This document shows positions 24,243-31,115 of a stretch of 35,597 nt of DNA, one piece after another; within the stretch, counting starts at the first letter, position 1; the number at the start of each line of letters is the position of its first letter. This stretch comes from a virus. Below the pieces are notes generated by a model. That model ran no database searches, was not told the DNA's origin, and worked only from the letters and a program-made list of their open reading frames with translations. The stretch lies in the IMG/VR virus record IMGVR_UViG_3300041809_003492, positions 1 through 35,597 of that record. The stretch is one strand, 5' to 3'. The position numbers and the translations under genes were made by a program.

Positions 24243-24598
24243 GCCGCCTTCTCGCGATCCAGCGCTTTCGCAGTCTCTGCGATCCGCGCCTTGTTGGCGA
24301 TCAGGTTTTTATGCCATAACGCGGCGTCAATTCTTACGGCTGGGTTCCATCCGTGGAAATTGCCCAAATGGCCGATAAAGAGATGGCAATTCACAAAATT
24401 CTCGTCTTCACAGAGCGTGATCAGGTTCTTCGGATCGAGCTCGCGCTCAGGGTGAAGGTGAAACGGCAGAATATGATGGACGTTGATTTTCTCGCCCGTG
24501 TGCCCGCAAACCTCGCACGCCGGATGCGCGGCCAGATGCTCCGCGCGCACTCTGGGCCATTGCCCTGAGCGCTTTTCCTCGAGCGGCTTGCTGTTCAT
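24239..24598 (-). CDS. HNH endonuclease in the lysis region
   Basis: 119 residues from ATG 24598, which overlaps the upstream stop as ATGA. The HNH signature is complete: CEVCGHTGEKINVHHILPFHLHPERELDPKNLITLCE, then CHLFIGHLGNFHGWNP. This phage sub-group (HHI-PF-L-PE-ELDP-NLITLCE...GH-GNF) is common near lysis or packaging genes. With the other HNH gene it flanks the lysozyme gene. Whether it helps packaging or acts as a homing nuclease cannot be told from sequence. Confidence 0.85.
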   Translation of the reverse strand: MNSKPLEEKRSGQWPRVRAEHLAAHPACEVCGHTGEKINVHHILPFHLHPERELDPKNLITLCEDENFVNCHLFIGHLGNFHGWNPAVRIDAALWHKNLIANKARIAETAKALDREKAA

Positions 24599-24744
24599 TT
24601 CGACCTTCTGTTTGGCGGCCAGTTCCACTTCTGCCACCATTCGTTTCCGCGCAAATGCTGCAGCCACGCGTAGATCAGCTGCCACGCTATGAGAACGACG
24701 ACAATCGCACCGAAGACCGCGAGAATGTATTCAATGATGCGCAT
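24595..24744 (-). CDS. Small membrane protein of the lysis region
   Basis: 49 residues from ATG 24744. One hydrophobic helix (RIIEYILAVFGAIVVVLIAWQLIYAWL) is followed by a polar tail with four Trp in GNEWWQKWNWPPNRR. The ribosome binding site is weak. The frame stays open upstream, but that part lacks coding character. Its place before HNH and lysozyme suggests a holin or spanin-type membrane component. Not recognised as a named family. Confidence 0.6.
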   Translation of the reverse strand: MRIIEYILAVFGAIVVVLIAWQLIYAWLQHLRGNEWWQKWNWPPNRRSK

Positions 24745-24830
24745 ATTCGACCCATATAGAAACGGCGCAGTCAGCTTCCCAGCTGTCCGCGCCGCCTCCT
24801 TCGCTATTGGCTTCTGCTCTGTGGATCTCG

Positions 24831-25655
24831 TTACTTCTGGCCGCCGAACACAAACTGCAGCTGCGTCGACATGGCCACAAAGCCCGCGCTGCCGAATCGG
24901 CCGTACTGTACCGTCAGCGGCGTCCAGGTGAGCGCGTTCGTGATCTTGTAGAGCACGCCTCCGCCGGCCAGCCACGAAATGTGGCTCGCGCCCGTCGATG
25001 GCACACCATTGCCCGCGTTGCCGTCGAAGAACACCCCAAAGCTCCCAGCCGGCACGTTGACCTTTTTGAATGCCGCGGAAAGATCGGGCTGGATTGCAAC
25101 GCCGCCCATGTAAACATTCACGCCCGGAGTCGGCATCACCAGCTCCACGCCCTGCAGGTAGAGGTGATTCGCTTTGTTCGCGCCGAAGTCCACAAAGTCG
25201 TAGGACTCACGCGTGAAACTCGCTGCGCTCCATGTGCCGTTATAGTGCACCGCGATCGGACCGCCCGCTGCCGCGAAGCCGTTGCTAACCGCGGTCTCTG
25301 TCGGCGAGGTTGTCTGCGCCTGCGCGCGCCCGGGCAACATCAGCGCCAGACTAACCAACAGCAGCACCATCCCTAGCTGCGTCGGCAGCTTCACGCCGGT
25401 GTCTTTCGCCAGGATCAGAGCCACGCCCGCGGCGATCGCGGCGATGGTTACCAAGTCGGCGTGCACCGGGATGCCGTACAGCAAAAGGTTGTCTGAGATG
25501 GCGCCGGCCATTCCGCCCAGCGTCGCGCTCACGATCACCAGCGCGCCGATGATCGACGTCACGTAGTTCTTGCAGGATCTCTCAACGAATCCCGCGATCA
25601 GCTTCTCGATGAAGTTCATTTCGATTTTCCTTTCGATTCCTGAAATCAGACTCAT
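24831..25655 (-). CDS. Holin-like membrane segment fused to exported beta-rich domain
   Basis: 274 residues from ATG 25655 (GGAGG 7 bases upstream); an ATG at 25619 with AAGGA 8 bases upstream is a good alternative. The first 85 residues (EKLIAGFVERSCKNYVTSIIGALV, then DLVTIAAIAAGVALILAKD) resemble phage holins with two membrane helices. Residues 96-114 (MVLLLVSLALMLPGRAQAQ) read as an internal signal peptide with an AQA cleavage site. The remainder is beta-rich with many Gly and aromatic residues, ending FVAMSTQLQFVFGG like an outer-membrane barrel strand. The combination could deliver a domain across the inner membrane. Two separate products by cleavage are possible. Confidence 0.66.
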   Translation of the reverse strand: MSLISGIERKIEMNFIEKLIAGFVERSCKNYVTSIIGALVIVSATLGGMAGAISDNLLLYGIPVHADLVTIAAIAAGVALILAKDTGVKLPTQLGMVLLLVSLALMLPGRAQAQTTSPTETAVSNGFAAAGGPIAVHYNGTWSAASFTRESYDFVDFGANKANHLYLQGVELVMPTPGVNVYMGGVAIQPDLSAAFKKVNVPAGSFGVFFDGNAGNGVPSTGASHISWLAGGGVLYKITNALTWTPLTVQYGRFGSAGFVAMSTQLQFVFGGQK

Positions 25656-25696
25656 AACCGAGCCTCCGTTGTTGCCGCAGCCTCCAGCCCCTGGCC

Positions 25697-25912
25697 TCAG
25701 CCGCCGCCGAATTTTACGTTCTTCAAGCCCTCAAAATGCGAGATGCGGCCTTCGTGGTTTAAGAGCAGCCTGCCGTGTTCGTCCAGGTTTGAGTCGTGTT
25801 TCTTCGACCAGCTGCTCAAGTCCTTCACCCGTTGCGTGAGTTGTCCGTAGACGTAAACGCCAATAATCAGATTCACGAGGATGGTGCCCAGAAACTGTTC
25901 GGTCGGATTCAC
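25697..25912 (-). CDS. Small membrane-anchored helical protein
   Basis: 71 residues; start overlaps the upstream stop as ATGA. An N-terminal membrane helix (FLGTILVNLIIGVYVYGQL) is followed by a charged helix (RVKDLSSWSKKHDSNLDEHGRLLLNHEGRISHFEG) and GGG at the end. The form resembles XhlA-type or other small lysis accessory proteins in which a coiled coil is anchored to the membrane. Assignment to the lysis cassette is by position and topology only. Confidence 0.68.
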   Translation of the reverse strand: MNPTEQFLGTILVNLIIGVYVYGQLTQRVKDLSSWSKKHDSNLDEHGRLLLNHEGRISHFEGLKNVKFGGG

Positions 25913-26334
25913 TTTCTCCCCCGCGGCGCGTGCGGATACACCCGCACCGCCTTGTCGCCAAACACCGGACTTCCGTTCTCATCCGCGCCAATCACCGACG
26001 CCGGATACGGCCACAACCGCACCTTCTCAATCGCGCGCTCCGTCGCATCTTCGGGCGGCAAAATCTTCGACGGATCAAAGCGCGCTTGCCTGCGCAGCCG
26101 CTTCCACTCGCTCATGCCCAGCGTGTGCGATCGCCCGTACAATCCCGCGTTGCGCTTCAGTTCCGCCAGCGTGATCGTCACCGCGATCAGCTGCTCGATC
26201 AAGATTTGATGCAGAGTCTTTTGCTGCTCCGGCTTCAAGGGCTGCACGCCGGCCAGGTCCCCGTTCTCGAGCCAGATCTCGCGCCACTGCCGCGCAGCGA
26301 GCTTTGCCAGCGCGAGCCGCGCCGGAACTTCCAT
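25909..26334 (-). CDS. Conserved-looking protein of unknown function at start of late operon
   Basis: 141 residues from ATG 26334, chosen because GGAG lies 7 bases upstream; an earlier ATG at 26424 has no ribosome binding site and its extra 30 residues look non-coding. The chain is helical in the first 70 residues (LALAKLAARQWREIWLENG, QLIAVTITLAELKRNAG) and then has MSEWKRLRRQARFDP and a C-terminal beta segment ending RVYPHAPRGRK. No domain is recognised. It is the first gene after a 223-base control-type region and is followed by overlapping membrane and lysis genes. Confidence 0.6.
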   Translation of the reverse strand: MEVPARLALAKLAARQWREIWLENGDLAGVQPLKPEQQKTLHQILIEQLIAVTITLAELKRNAGLYGRSHTLGMSEWKRLRRQARFDPSKILPPEDATERAIEKVRLWPYPASVIGADENGSPVFGDKAVRVYPHAPRGRK

Positions 26335-26557
26335 GATGGGTCTCCAGCCCAGAGTGGTGTCGCTCGAAAACAGTGTGAGTTTTATGCCGCTTATACTGCG
26401 GCGTTCGGCACGCGATTTGCCCATGCAATTTTGCGGGAGGCGAGGAGAGAAACCGCTGCGACCTTAGCATTTCTAAGCATTCGGCCGCTTTTCCCGGCCG
26501 AGCGCCCCTCTTGACTCTCGCGAGTCCGGGATTGGGAGACGGCTCAGCCTACCTTTG
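26335..26557 (-). promoter_or_regulatory. Intergenic control region between XRE gene and late genes
   Basis: This 223-base stretch has no gene. It contains GCCGC-N7-GCGGC at 26386-26402, enclosing TATAAG on the minus strand, a -10-like box 55 bases before the next start. It also has a 7-base-pair hairpin at 26481-26487 with 26495-26501, a 5-base repeat CTTAG-N5-CTAAG at 26463-26477 and GACTC-N4-GAGTC at 26513-26526. I find no good -35 box. The likely content is the early-operon terminator plus an operator/promoter for the late genes. Confidence 0.45.
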
Positions 26558-26938
26558 CTACGCGCCCACTGTCGTAGTGCTCGCCGGTCTTGCCGGCGAC
26601 GGGTCCGAACCATCGTCCGTTCCGTTCACAACTCTACACGCCTTCGCCACGGCCGCAAGAGCGTAATGAGTTACTTGAGGTTCCCCATGGGTTATGTGAA
26701 TATCAGGGATTAGCGCCCCGACCTCTACATCGAGATAGCTGGCAATCAATCGCAGCCGAAACGGCGGGCAGCGCGATCCACCACTCTCGTAGCTATAGAG
26801 CTGCGCTGATTCCAGCTTGGCCGCCTTGGCAAGCTCGCGTTGCGTCACCCGCCTAGCCACGCGCAGGAGCTCGATTCGGCGCCCCACTTCCGCGTCGAAG
26901 CGCCGTTCCTCCTCCGTCTTCCCCCCCCGCCTGCCCAT
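26558..26938 (-). CDS. XRE-family transcriptional regulator
   Basis: 126 residues from ATG 26938 (TGATG junction with the upstream gene). The helix-turn-helix is RIELLRVARRVTQRELAKAAKLESAQLYSYESGGSRCPPFRLRLIASYLDV, the usual XRE/Cro form. A C-terminal 50 residues with GEPQVTHYALAAVAKACRVV follow. It is transcribed in the same direction as everything else and is the last gene before the control region with inverted repeats, so it may act on that region. No divergent repressor/Cro pair is present. Confidence 0.85.
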   Translation of the reverse strand: MGRRGGKTEEERRFDAEVGRRIELLRVARRVTQRELAKAAKLESAQLYSYESGGSRCPPFRLRLIASYLDVEVGALIPDIHITHGEPQVTHYALAAVAKACRVVNGTDDGSDPSPARPASTTTVGA

Positions 26939-27366
26939 CACGCCACCGTCGCGATCGCCGCGGCGCATTCCGCGAGCGGCTGCTTCCGTTGCGCGCCCTT
27001 GCGCGGCCCGCGCTTGCGCGCGCACATCACCCTGGCGCGTTCATTCACTTCAGGCTGCGAACACGCGCCCTTGAGCAAAATCGCATCGGCGAACAGGCCT
27101 GCCGGCGCTTCCCTTGACTTCTCGGCAATCACCAGCGACGGCGCGTGCGCACACGTCGCGCGCAGCTCGTTGAGCAGCTCATCTCCGCGCTCGAAAGGCC
27201 AGCAAAGCATCACCAGGTCCAGATCGGCGATCGCCGCCGTCCGCCGCGCGTCGCCGGCGTTGGCTACCGGGAAAACCCTAAAGCCGCGGTTGGCTAAAAC
27301 GAAACTGCGCACCGAGCACCGCGTCTCGTCGGCATCAATCAGCAAAATCTTCTTCTTCGGTCTCAT
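26938..27366 (-). CDS. Degenerate response-regulator receiver domain protein
   Basis: 142 residues from ATG 27366, one base after the preceding stop. The start MRPKKKILLIDADETR matches the first strand of receiver domains with the acidic pocket (Asp11, Asp13). The third strand reads DLDLVMLCWPF: Cys55 stands where the phosphorylated Asp is expected. The fourth strand has VIAEKS with Ala instead of Ser/Thr, while the Lys of the fifth strand remains (ILLKG, Lys99). A basic tail (CARKRGPRKGAQRKQ) may bind nucleic acid. I infer a pseudo-receiver, acting by protein contact and not by phosphorylation, next to an XRE regulator. Confidence 0.7.
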   Translation of the reverse strand: MRPKKKILLIDADETRCSVRSFVLANRGFRVFPVANAGDARRTAAIADLDLVMLCWPFERGDELLNELRATCAHAPSLVIAEKSREAPAGLFADAILLKGACSQPEVNERARVMCARKRGPRKGAQRKQPLAECAAAIATVA

Positions 27367-27367
27367 G

Positions 27368-28126
27368 TCAGCTCCCCACCCTCGCGTTTGCTCCATCGCG
27401 CAGCCGCTGTTCGTCCCAGTGCCAGCGCCGTTGATCTTTCCAAATGCCCTCGCTGAAAAACCGCGCGAGTCCAAACTTCACGCGCAATACCGGCGAATTC
27501 ACGGCCTGCGCGTTCCAAGCAGAGATCATAGCCAGCGCGATCGTCGCCGGCAGATCGCCTTTTTCGGCTTCGAGAGCAATCACATCGCGAAGCAGTCTGC
27601 GTTTGCGCCGGTTGCTGATTCCCAGGGCAGAGCACACCTGGTCAGCAGCCCGGTTGAGAGCTTTCACCCCGCCATGCCCCCAGGCGCTCGCGCCGAGCGC
27701 AAGGGGGGCAGGGGGGTAATGGTTCACTGGTGAATCTATGACGGATACAAATAAGGGCATCTCGTCATTGGCACCTTTCCGTGCACCATTGGCACCTTTC
27801 CCTGTCGCGGCTGTCACCGTTCGCTTTTTGTGAACGGTGACAGCCTGACACCGTTTGAGCCGCTCCACATTCAGCTCATAGCCGCTCAGGTGACCCTGGC
27901 CGCCGCCGCGCTCGCTGATGGAGATCCACCCACCCGTCGCGAGCTCGGCGATCGTCCGCTTCACCGTGCGCTCCGAGTACCGGCTCATCCTCGCGATCCG
28001 CGCCACCCCCGGGAAGGAATTCATCCCGTCGTCGTCAGCGTAGTTCGCCAGGACCAGCAGCACGGCAACCGACACCGCATCCTCAAGCGTCGATTCCCAT
28101 ACCTTGGCCATCACACTCACGCTCAT
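27368..28126 (-). CDS. Helix-turn-helix replication/regulatory protein
   Basis: 252 residues, ATG overlapping the stop of a micro-gene as ATGA; GGGGG lies 7 bases upstream. The N-terminus VMAKVWESTLEDAVSVAVLLVLANYADDDGMNSFPGVARIARMSRYSERTVKRTIAELATGGWISI is the winged helix of phage replication-initiator-like proteins (helix-turn-helix 36 type). A basic linker with GKGANGARKGAND follows. The C-terminal helical part ends FGLARFFSEGIWKDQRRWHW, like the helicase-loading end of phage replication proteins. It is the only replication-type gene visible. Confidence 0.77.
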   Translation of the reverse strand: MSVSVMAKVWESTLEDAVSVAVLLVLANYADDDGMNSFPGVARIARMSRYSERTVKRTIAELATGGWISISERGGGQGHLSGYELNVERLKRCQAVTVHKKRTVTAATGKGANGARKGANDEMPLFVSVIDSPVNHYPPAPLALGASAWGHGGVKALNRAADQVCSALGISNRRKRRLLRDVIALEAEKGDLPATIALAMISAWNAQAVNSPVLRVKFGLARFFSEGIWKDQRRWHWDEQRLRDGANARVGS

Positions 28127-28212
28127 CGGTCAGCCCCCGATTCGCGCGGAACGCTGGCGCGCGTTTGTTGCCTGCCCCCCCATCCGCGCGCCGTCCACTT
28201 GCCAAAAATCAC
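28123..28212 (-). CDS. Micro-gene upstream of replication-type gene
   Basis: 29 residues from GTG 28212, with GAGGGG 6 bases upstream. An ATG at 28236 in the same frame would give 37 residues. The stop overlaps the next start as ATGA, the same coupling used throughout this phage. The peptide is basic and rich in Gly, Arg and Trp (IFGKWTARGWGGRQQTR). It fills an otherwise empty 138-base gap. It may be a real micro-protein or a translation-coupling leader. Confidence 0.4.
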   Translation of the reverse strand: MIFGKWTARGWGGRQQTRASVPRESGADR

Positions 28213-28264
28213 AACAATCCCCTCGCACGCCGCCATAGCGGCGCGTCGTCGTTCGTCGATTCAG

Positions 28265-29077
28265 CTATCCGAGAATCGCGGCCTTGATTCCAGCAGCCAG
28301 AAACGCGGCCCGCTGCTCGCCGCTCAGCTTCGCGATCAGGCCCACCACTTCGCCTTCAGTCAGCTCCAGCCGAACAGTCACGGCCGTTGCCGCATCGCGC
28401 CTGGCCAGCGCGTTGATCAGCGCCGAGGCCGTCCCAGGCCGCTTCGCGTCAACCTCGATCGTACGCACAGCCACAGCCTTCTTCGCAGCAGTTCCCCGAT
28501 GGGCTGCTTTGCCGAGATCACTCGCGCTACGCTTTATGAGCTTGCCTGTTCTGTATGCCATCGACCGCACGCCATACACGCGGCTGATCGCAACGCCAAG
28601 CTCCGCGGCCAATACCGCGGCAGGCGTCGAAACCGGCGCTGCCACGATCTTCCGGTTCGCTGCTTCCTCCAGGTCATATTTGTTCACGTCATTCTCCTCT
28701 TTCGCAATCAAATCGATCATCTCCGCGCCCATCTGCGCATTCGCGGGCATGCGAACCTCGACGCCGCGAATGGTGCGCAGCTCGACCGTCTCCGCACCCA
28801 AACTCACAGTTTCACTTCGCGACTTCAGTCTCTTCTGCCCGAACCGCTCCGCGTAACTTCTCGCCGTGCGCGCGGACTCAGCCGGCCACTCAGAGGGCCA
28901 CACGCTCAACCGCCGCGGCGGATCCGGCGGAATCACGCGCGGAATCCCCAGCTCCTCCGGCGTGCGATGCACGACGGGGCTGGGGCGGTCGCCCGCGAAG
29001 CCCATCACGCCCCACTCGTCGAACACCACCGACACCGAAGATTCAGGCCGCAATCCCACGCTCGCACTCCCACTCAC
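28265..29077 (-). CDS. Protein of unknown function with internal GTG start
   Basis: 270 residues from GTG 29077. The first 130 residues include a Pro/Trp-rich part (PRVIPPDPPRRLSVWPSEWP) and ETVSLGAETVELRTIRGVEVRMPANAQMG. The second half begins NKYDLEEAANRKIV and contains STPAAVLAAELGVAISRVYGVRSM, a possible helix-turn-helix, then basic and helical segments. A GTG at 28687 has GAGGAG 6 bases upstream, so a shorter 140-residue product may be made as well. No family is recognised. A DNA-binding role is only suggested. Confidence 0.6.
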   Translation of the reverse strand: MSGSASVGLRPESSVSVVFDEWGVMGFAGDRPSPVVHRTPEELGIPRVIPPDPPRRLSVWPSEWPAESARTARSYAERFGQKRLKSRSETVSLGAETVELRTIRGVEVRMPANAQMGAEMIDLIAKEENDVNKYDLEEAANRKIVAAPVSTPAAVLAAELGVAISRVYGVRSMAYRTGKLIKRSASDLGKAAHRGTAAKKAVAVRTIEVDAKRPGTASALINALARRDAATAVTVRLELTEGEVVGLIAKLSGEQRAAFLAAGIKAAILG

Positions 29078-29088
29078 ACATGCAGCAG

Positions 29089-29469
29089 TCAGTTCAGGTC
29101 AGCGCCCTTCGGCGCGCGCAGGCCGCAAATCTGCTTCGAAATCGCGATCAGCGAATCGCTCTCGCGCAGGAGCAGTTCTCGCAGCGTCGGAGCACCGGGC
29201 TCCCGGCGCTGCTCCCATCCATAGCGCAACACGCGGCCGGCCAGCATCGCCGCGCGCCCCGCGTGTCCCGCCAGCGCCGTCAGGCGCGCCTCGTCCAGCG
29301 CCGTCAGGCGCGCCTCGTCCAGCGCCTCGATCTCGGCGCGCAACTCCGCAATCTTTTCCGCCGTGCCGGAATGGCACTCGCCGGTGTCCATTTTGCGCAG
29401 CACAGTTATAGGCTTCGCCCACCAATTCACGATCGGCCGCCAAAACTTTCCGATCTCTGGGTTCCTCAT
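29089..29469 (-). CDS. Helical protein with in-frame octapeptide repeat
   Basis: 126 residues, GGAGG 5 bases before ATG. The N-terminus is Trp-rich (FWRPIVNWWAKPITVL). The middle is a charged helix, KIAELRAEIEALDEARLTALDEARLTAL, containing the two 24-base repeats, probably a coiled coil. The C-terminal part LRELLLRESDSLIAISKQICGLR is also helical. Unknown function; resembles small nuclease-less accessory proteins of early phage operons. Confidence 0.65.
   Translation of the reverse strand: MRNPEIGKFWRPIVNWWAKPITVLRKMDTGECHSGTAEKIAELRAEIEALDEARLTALDEARLTALAGHAGRAAMLAGRVLRYGWEQRREPGAPTLRELLLRESDSLIAISKQICGLRAPKGADLN
29271..29326 (-). repeat. 24-base tandem repeat, 2.3 copies
   Basis: Two identical 24-base units (29271-29294 and 29295-29318) and an 8-base partial third unit. 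They encode repeated ALDEARLT in the helical gene at 29089-29469, so copy-number changes keep the frame. Confidence 0.85.
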
Positions 29470-29488
29470 TTTTCCCTCCCGCTCACGC

Positions 29489-29794
29489 TCACACTCCGCA
29501 GATTCGATCCAGCGCCTTCATCACCCGCGCCTTCATCGCTTCGCGGCGCTTAAGCTCTTTCCTCAGGCACCGCGCCAGGCGCGCGTGCACCGCATCGGCA
29601 TAGTCCCAGCAGGCCGCGTGTTCCATCGCCAGCAGCTCGCCCCGTATGGCCAGCTGCTCGGGATTGTTCGCGACAGGCCTGCACGTCGCAATCCGCTCCC
29701 CGCAGCCCTTGCATTCGAACACGCACTGTGCCGCGTGCCACACCACGCCGCCGTCCGCCGGCCGTTCCCGCTTCGCCTTGAGCACCGCCGTCAT
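29489..29794 (-). CDS. Small Cys-containing helical protein
   Basis: 101 residues; ATG overlaps the preceding stop. A zinc-ribbon-like CKGC with an earlier Cys and a later Cys (AAQCVFECKGCGERIATC) is followed by a helical half rich in Ala, Arg and Leu (AIRGELLAMEHAACWDYADAVHARLARCL). It sits between the sigma-like gene and a helical protein. Function unknown; a metal-binding nucleic-acid-associated protein is possible. Confidence 0.65.
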   Translation of the reverse strand: MTAVLKAKRERPADGGVVWHAAQCVFECKGCGERIATCRPVANNPEQLAIRGELLAMEHAACWDYADAVHARLARCLRKELKRREAMKARVMKALDRICGV

Positions 29795-30180
29795 AGCAGC
29801 CCCAGCCGATCCAGAGCTCGCGCCAGGCCGCGCCGCGCTTCCGGCAGAGCGGTAGCAACCGTGCGTTGGGAGCAGCCCAGCACCTTTGCGGCCTCAGCGT
29901 GACTCAGGCCGTCCCGATAGATGAGCAGCAAAAGTGCCTTCCGAAACGCAGGCAGGCTGCCCATGACGCGCTCAAAATCGATCACCGAAACGATACTGGC
30001 CTCCGCCATGTGCTTCGCCTTCTCCTGCCAGCAGCGCCTCGAAGGCCGCCCGCGCTCAGGCAAACCGCATCGCATTCCAGGAAGGCGGCGGACAGTCCAT
30101 TGCCGCAGACGAAGTATCGCCATGAAACCATCCAGGTCCCTGTCGTCTGCCCGCGCGACTTCACCCTGAGCCCATTTCAT
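29791..30180 (-). CDS. Sigma factor region 4-like protein
   Basis: 129 residues from ATG 30180, which overlaps the upstream stop as ATGA. The C-terminal 65 residues are the clear part: FERVMGSLPAFRKALLLLIYRDGLSHAEAAKVLGCSQRTVATALPEARRGLARAL, the region 4 helix-turn-helix (sigma-70 type 2) that contacts the -35 element. The N-terminal half is basic and lacks a visible region 2, so it cannot be a complete sigma factor. It may redirect host RNA polymerase as a partial sigma, an activator of late genes or an antisigma-like decoy. Confidence 0.75.
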   Translation of the reverse strand: MKWAQGEVARADDRDLDGFMAILRLRQWTVRRLPGMRCGLPERGRPSRRCWQEKAKHMAEASIVSVIDFERVMGSLPAFRKALLLLIYRDGLSHAEAAKVLGCSQRTVATALPEARRGLARALDRLGLL

Positions 30181-30608
30181 TGAACCGTCACCGATCCGGT
30201 TGGATGCCAGCACCAAAAGTTGATCCCGTCTCCCCCGTTCGGCGCCTGGGGAACGCACAGCATAAACGCGTTCGGAAAATCGTAATCGTAATAAAGAGCC
30301 ACCGGCACAGCCGCGGATGGGATCGGCGGGTTCAAGGGCGCAACCACCGGCGGCGCAACCGGAGGCGTCGGCGTCGACGCGGCCTTGCAGCCGGCAAATA
30401 AGAGCAGCAACATGCCCGCAAGAAAGACAATCGGCAACTGCTCTGCCGGCTTGGGCTTCGCCTTGCGTGCTTCAGATTCGGCTTCGAGCCGCTCCAGGCA
30501 TGGTATGCACGCTCCCAGCTTCACTCCATCCACGCGGTGCCGCGTACTCTTGCTGCACTTCCTGCACCAGGCCCAGGCCTCGACCGTATTGCGCGTGTAG
30601 TGCTGCAT
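30177..30608 (-). CDS. Zinc-ribbon plus membrane-anchor protein
   Basis: 143 residues. An N-terminal zinc ribbon (CRKCSKSTRHRVDGVKLGACIPC) is followed by a basic linker, one membrane segment with lipobox-like end (LPIVFLAGMLLLLFAGC), a Pro-rich spacer (TPTPPVAPPVVAPLNPP) and a short C-terminal domain with aromatic residues (ALYYDYDFPNAFMLC, INFWCWHP). A Cys after FAG could be lipid-modified if processed, but the preceding 65 residues argue for a simple anchor. The arrangement has the ribbon in the cytoplasm and the Pro-rich part outside. Function unknown. Confidence 0.65.
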   Translation of the reverse strand: MQHYTRNTVEAWAWCRKCSKSTRHRVDGVKLGACIPCLERLEAESEARKAKPKPAEQLPIVFLAGMLLLLFAGCKAASTPTPPVAPPVVAPLNPPIPSAAVPVALYYDYDFPNAFMLCVPQAPNGGDGINFWCWHPTGSVTVQ

Positions 30609-30611
30609 CGT

Positions 30612-30875
30612 CTACTCTCTGTTCTCGCCCAGCTCGAGCCGCGCCGCCGTCTTCTTTTCCTTCCGCGCCCACTCCACGTTTGCGGCCAGGCGCGGCACAT
30701 AGTCCTTCACGAGTTGCTCCGCATCGGCGGGCGCGCACCTGGGATCGACGGCAAACACCGAATCGTGCGGCCGGATGACCAGGACGCAGATTGCGTCGCT
30801 CGACTTGCGCAGATATTCGGCATAGCCCTCCACCGTTCCCGTGCGCGTCCAATCCGGCGGCGTGCGCGCCATCAC
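30612..30875 (-). CDS. Small unknown protein
   Basis: 87 residues with GTG immediately followed by ATG at the start; AAGGG lies about 9 bases upstream and the preceding gene stops directly before. The sequence mixes strands and helices (TRTGTVEGYAEYLRKSSDAICVLVIRPHDSVFAVDP, then DAEQLVKDYVPRLAANVEWARKEKK). No domain is recognised. The tight junction supports real translation. Confidence 0.6.
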   Translation of the reverse strand: MMARTPPDWTRTGTVEGYAEYLRKSSDAICVLVIRPHDSVFAVDPRCAPADAEQLVKDYVPRLAANVEWARKEKKTAARLELGENRE

Positions 30876-31067
30876 TCAAGCCCTTGCCGCGCCCTTGCGC
30901 CGATTAGAACGGGTGCGAAGCGAAGCATCGCGTCTCCCGCGGGTCTTTCGCTTTGAGCGCCACTCCGGATAGTGGCAGCTCTTTTCTTTTTCCATCGCGA
31001 CGCGCGCCGGGCCCCTTATTTGCGCCATCGCTAACGCGGCCTTCAATGCTTCGATTGGTCCCACCAT
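30876..31067 (-). CDS. Small basic protein
   Basis: 63 residues from ATG 31067; AAGGAGAG ends two bases before it, so initiation may in fact be at the GTG next codon. A short helix (GPIEALKAALAMAQIRGP) is followed by a strongly basic end (RSKRKTRGRRDASLRTRSNRRKGAARA) suited to nucleic-acid binding. The gene ends where the next begins. A longer competing frame (start 31197) overlaps it and looks less protein-like. Confidence 0.5.
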   Translation of the reverse strand: MVGPIEALKAALAMAQIRGPARVAMEKEKSCHYPEWRSKRKTRGRRDASLRTRSNRRKGAARA

Positions 31068-31100
31068 TCTCTCCTTGTCGGTGCCTGCGACCTGAGGCCT

Positions 31101-31115
31101 GCTCCCTGCTTTTGT
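31101..31115. repeat. Third, partial CCCTG-type repeat copy
   Basis: The 160-base gap 31068-31227 contains GCTCCCTGCTTTTG here, matching the element found twice in the ParB-like gene (33437-33463 and 34712-34750). Apart from this and the ribosome binding site near 31070 I see nothing else in the gap. Confidence 0.45.

Noticed and set aside
24745-24975. N-terminal extension of the small membrane gene at 24595-24744
   Set aside because: The extra 77 residues overlap the end of the holin-like gene in another frame and are Arg-rich without coding character.
26335-26424. ATG 26424 as start of the gene at 25909
   Set aside because: No ribosome binding site precedes it, and the added residues look non-coding; ATG 26334 has GGAG at a good distance.
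26511-26540. TTGACT as a plus-strand -35 box
   Set aside because: No -10-like sequence is found at 16-18 bases and no plus-strand gene follows.
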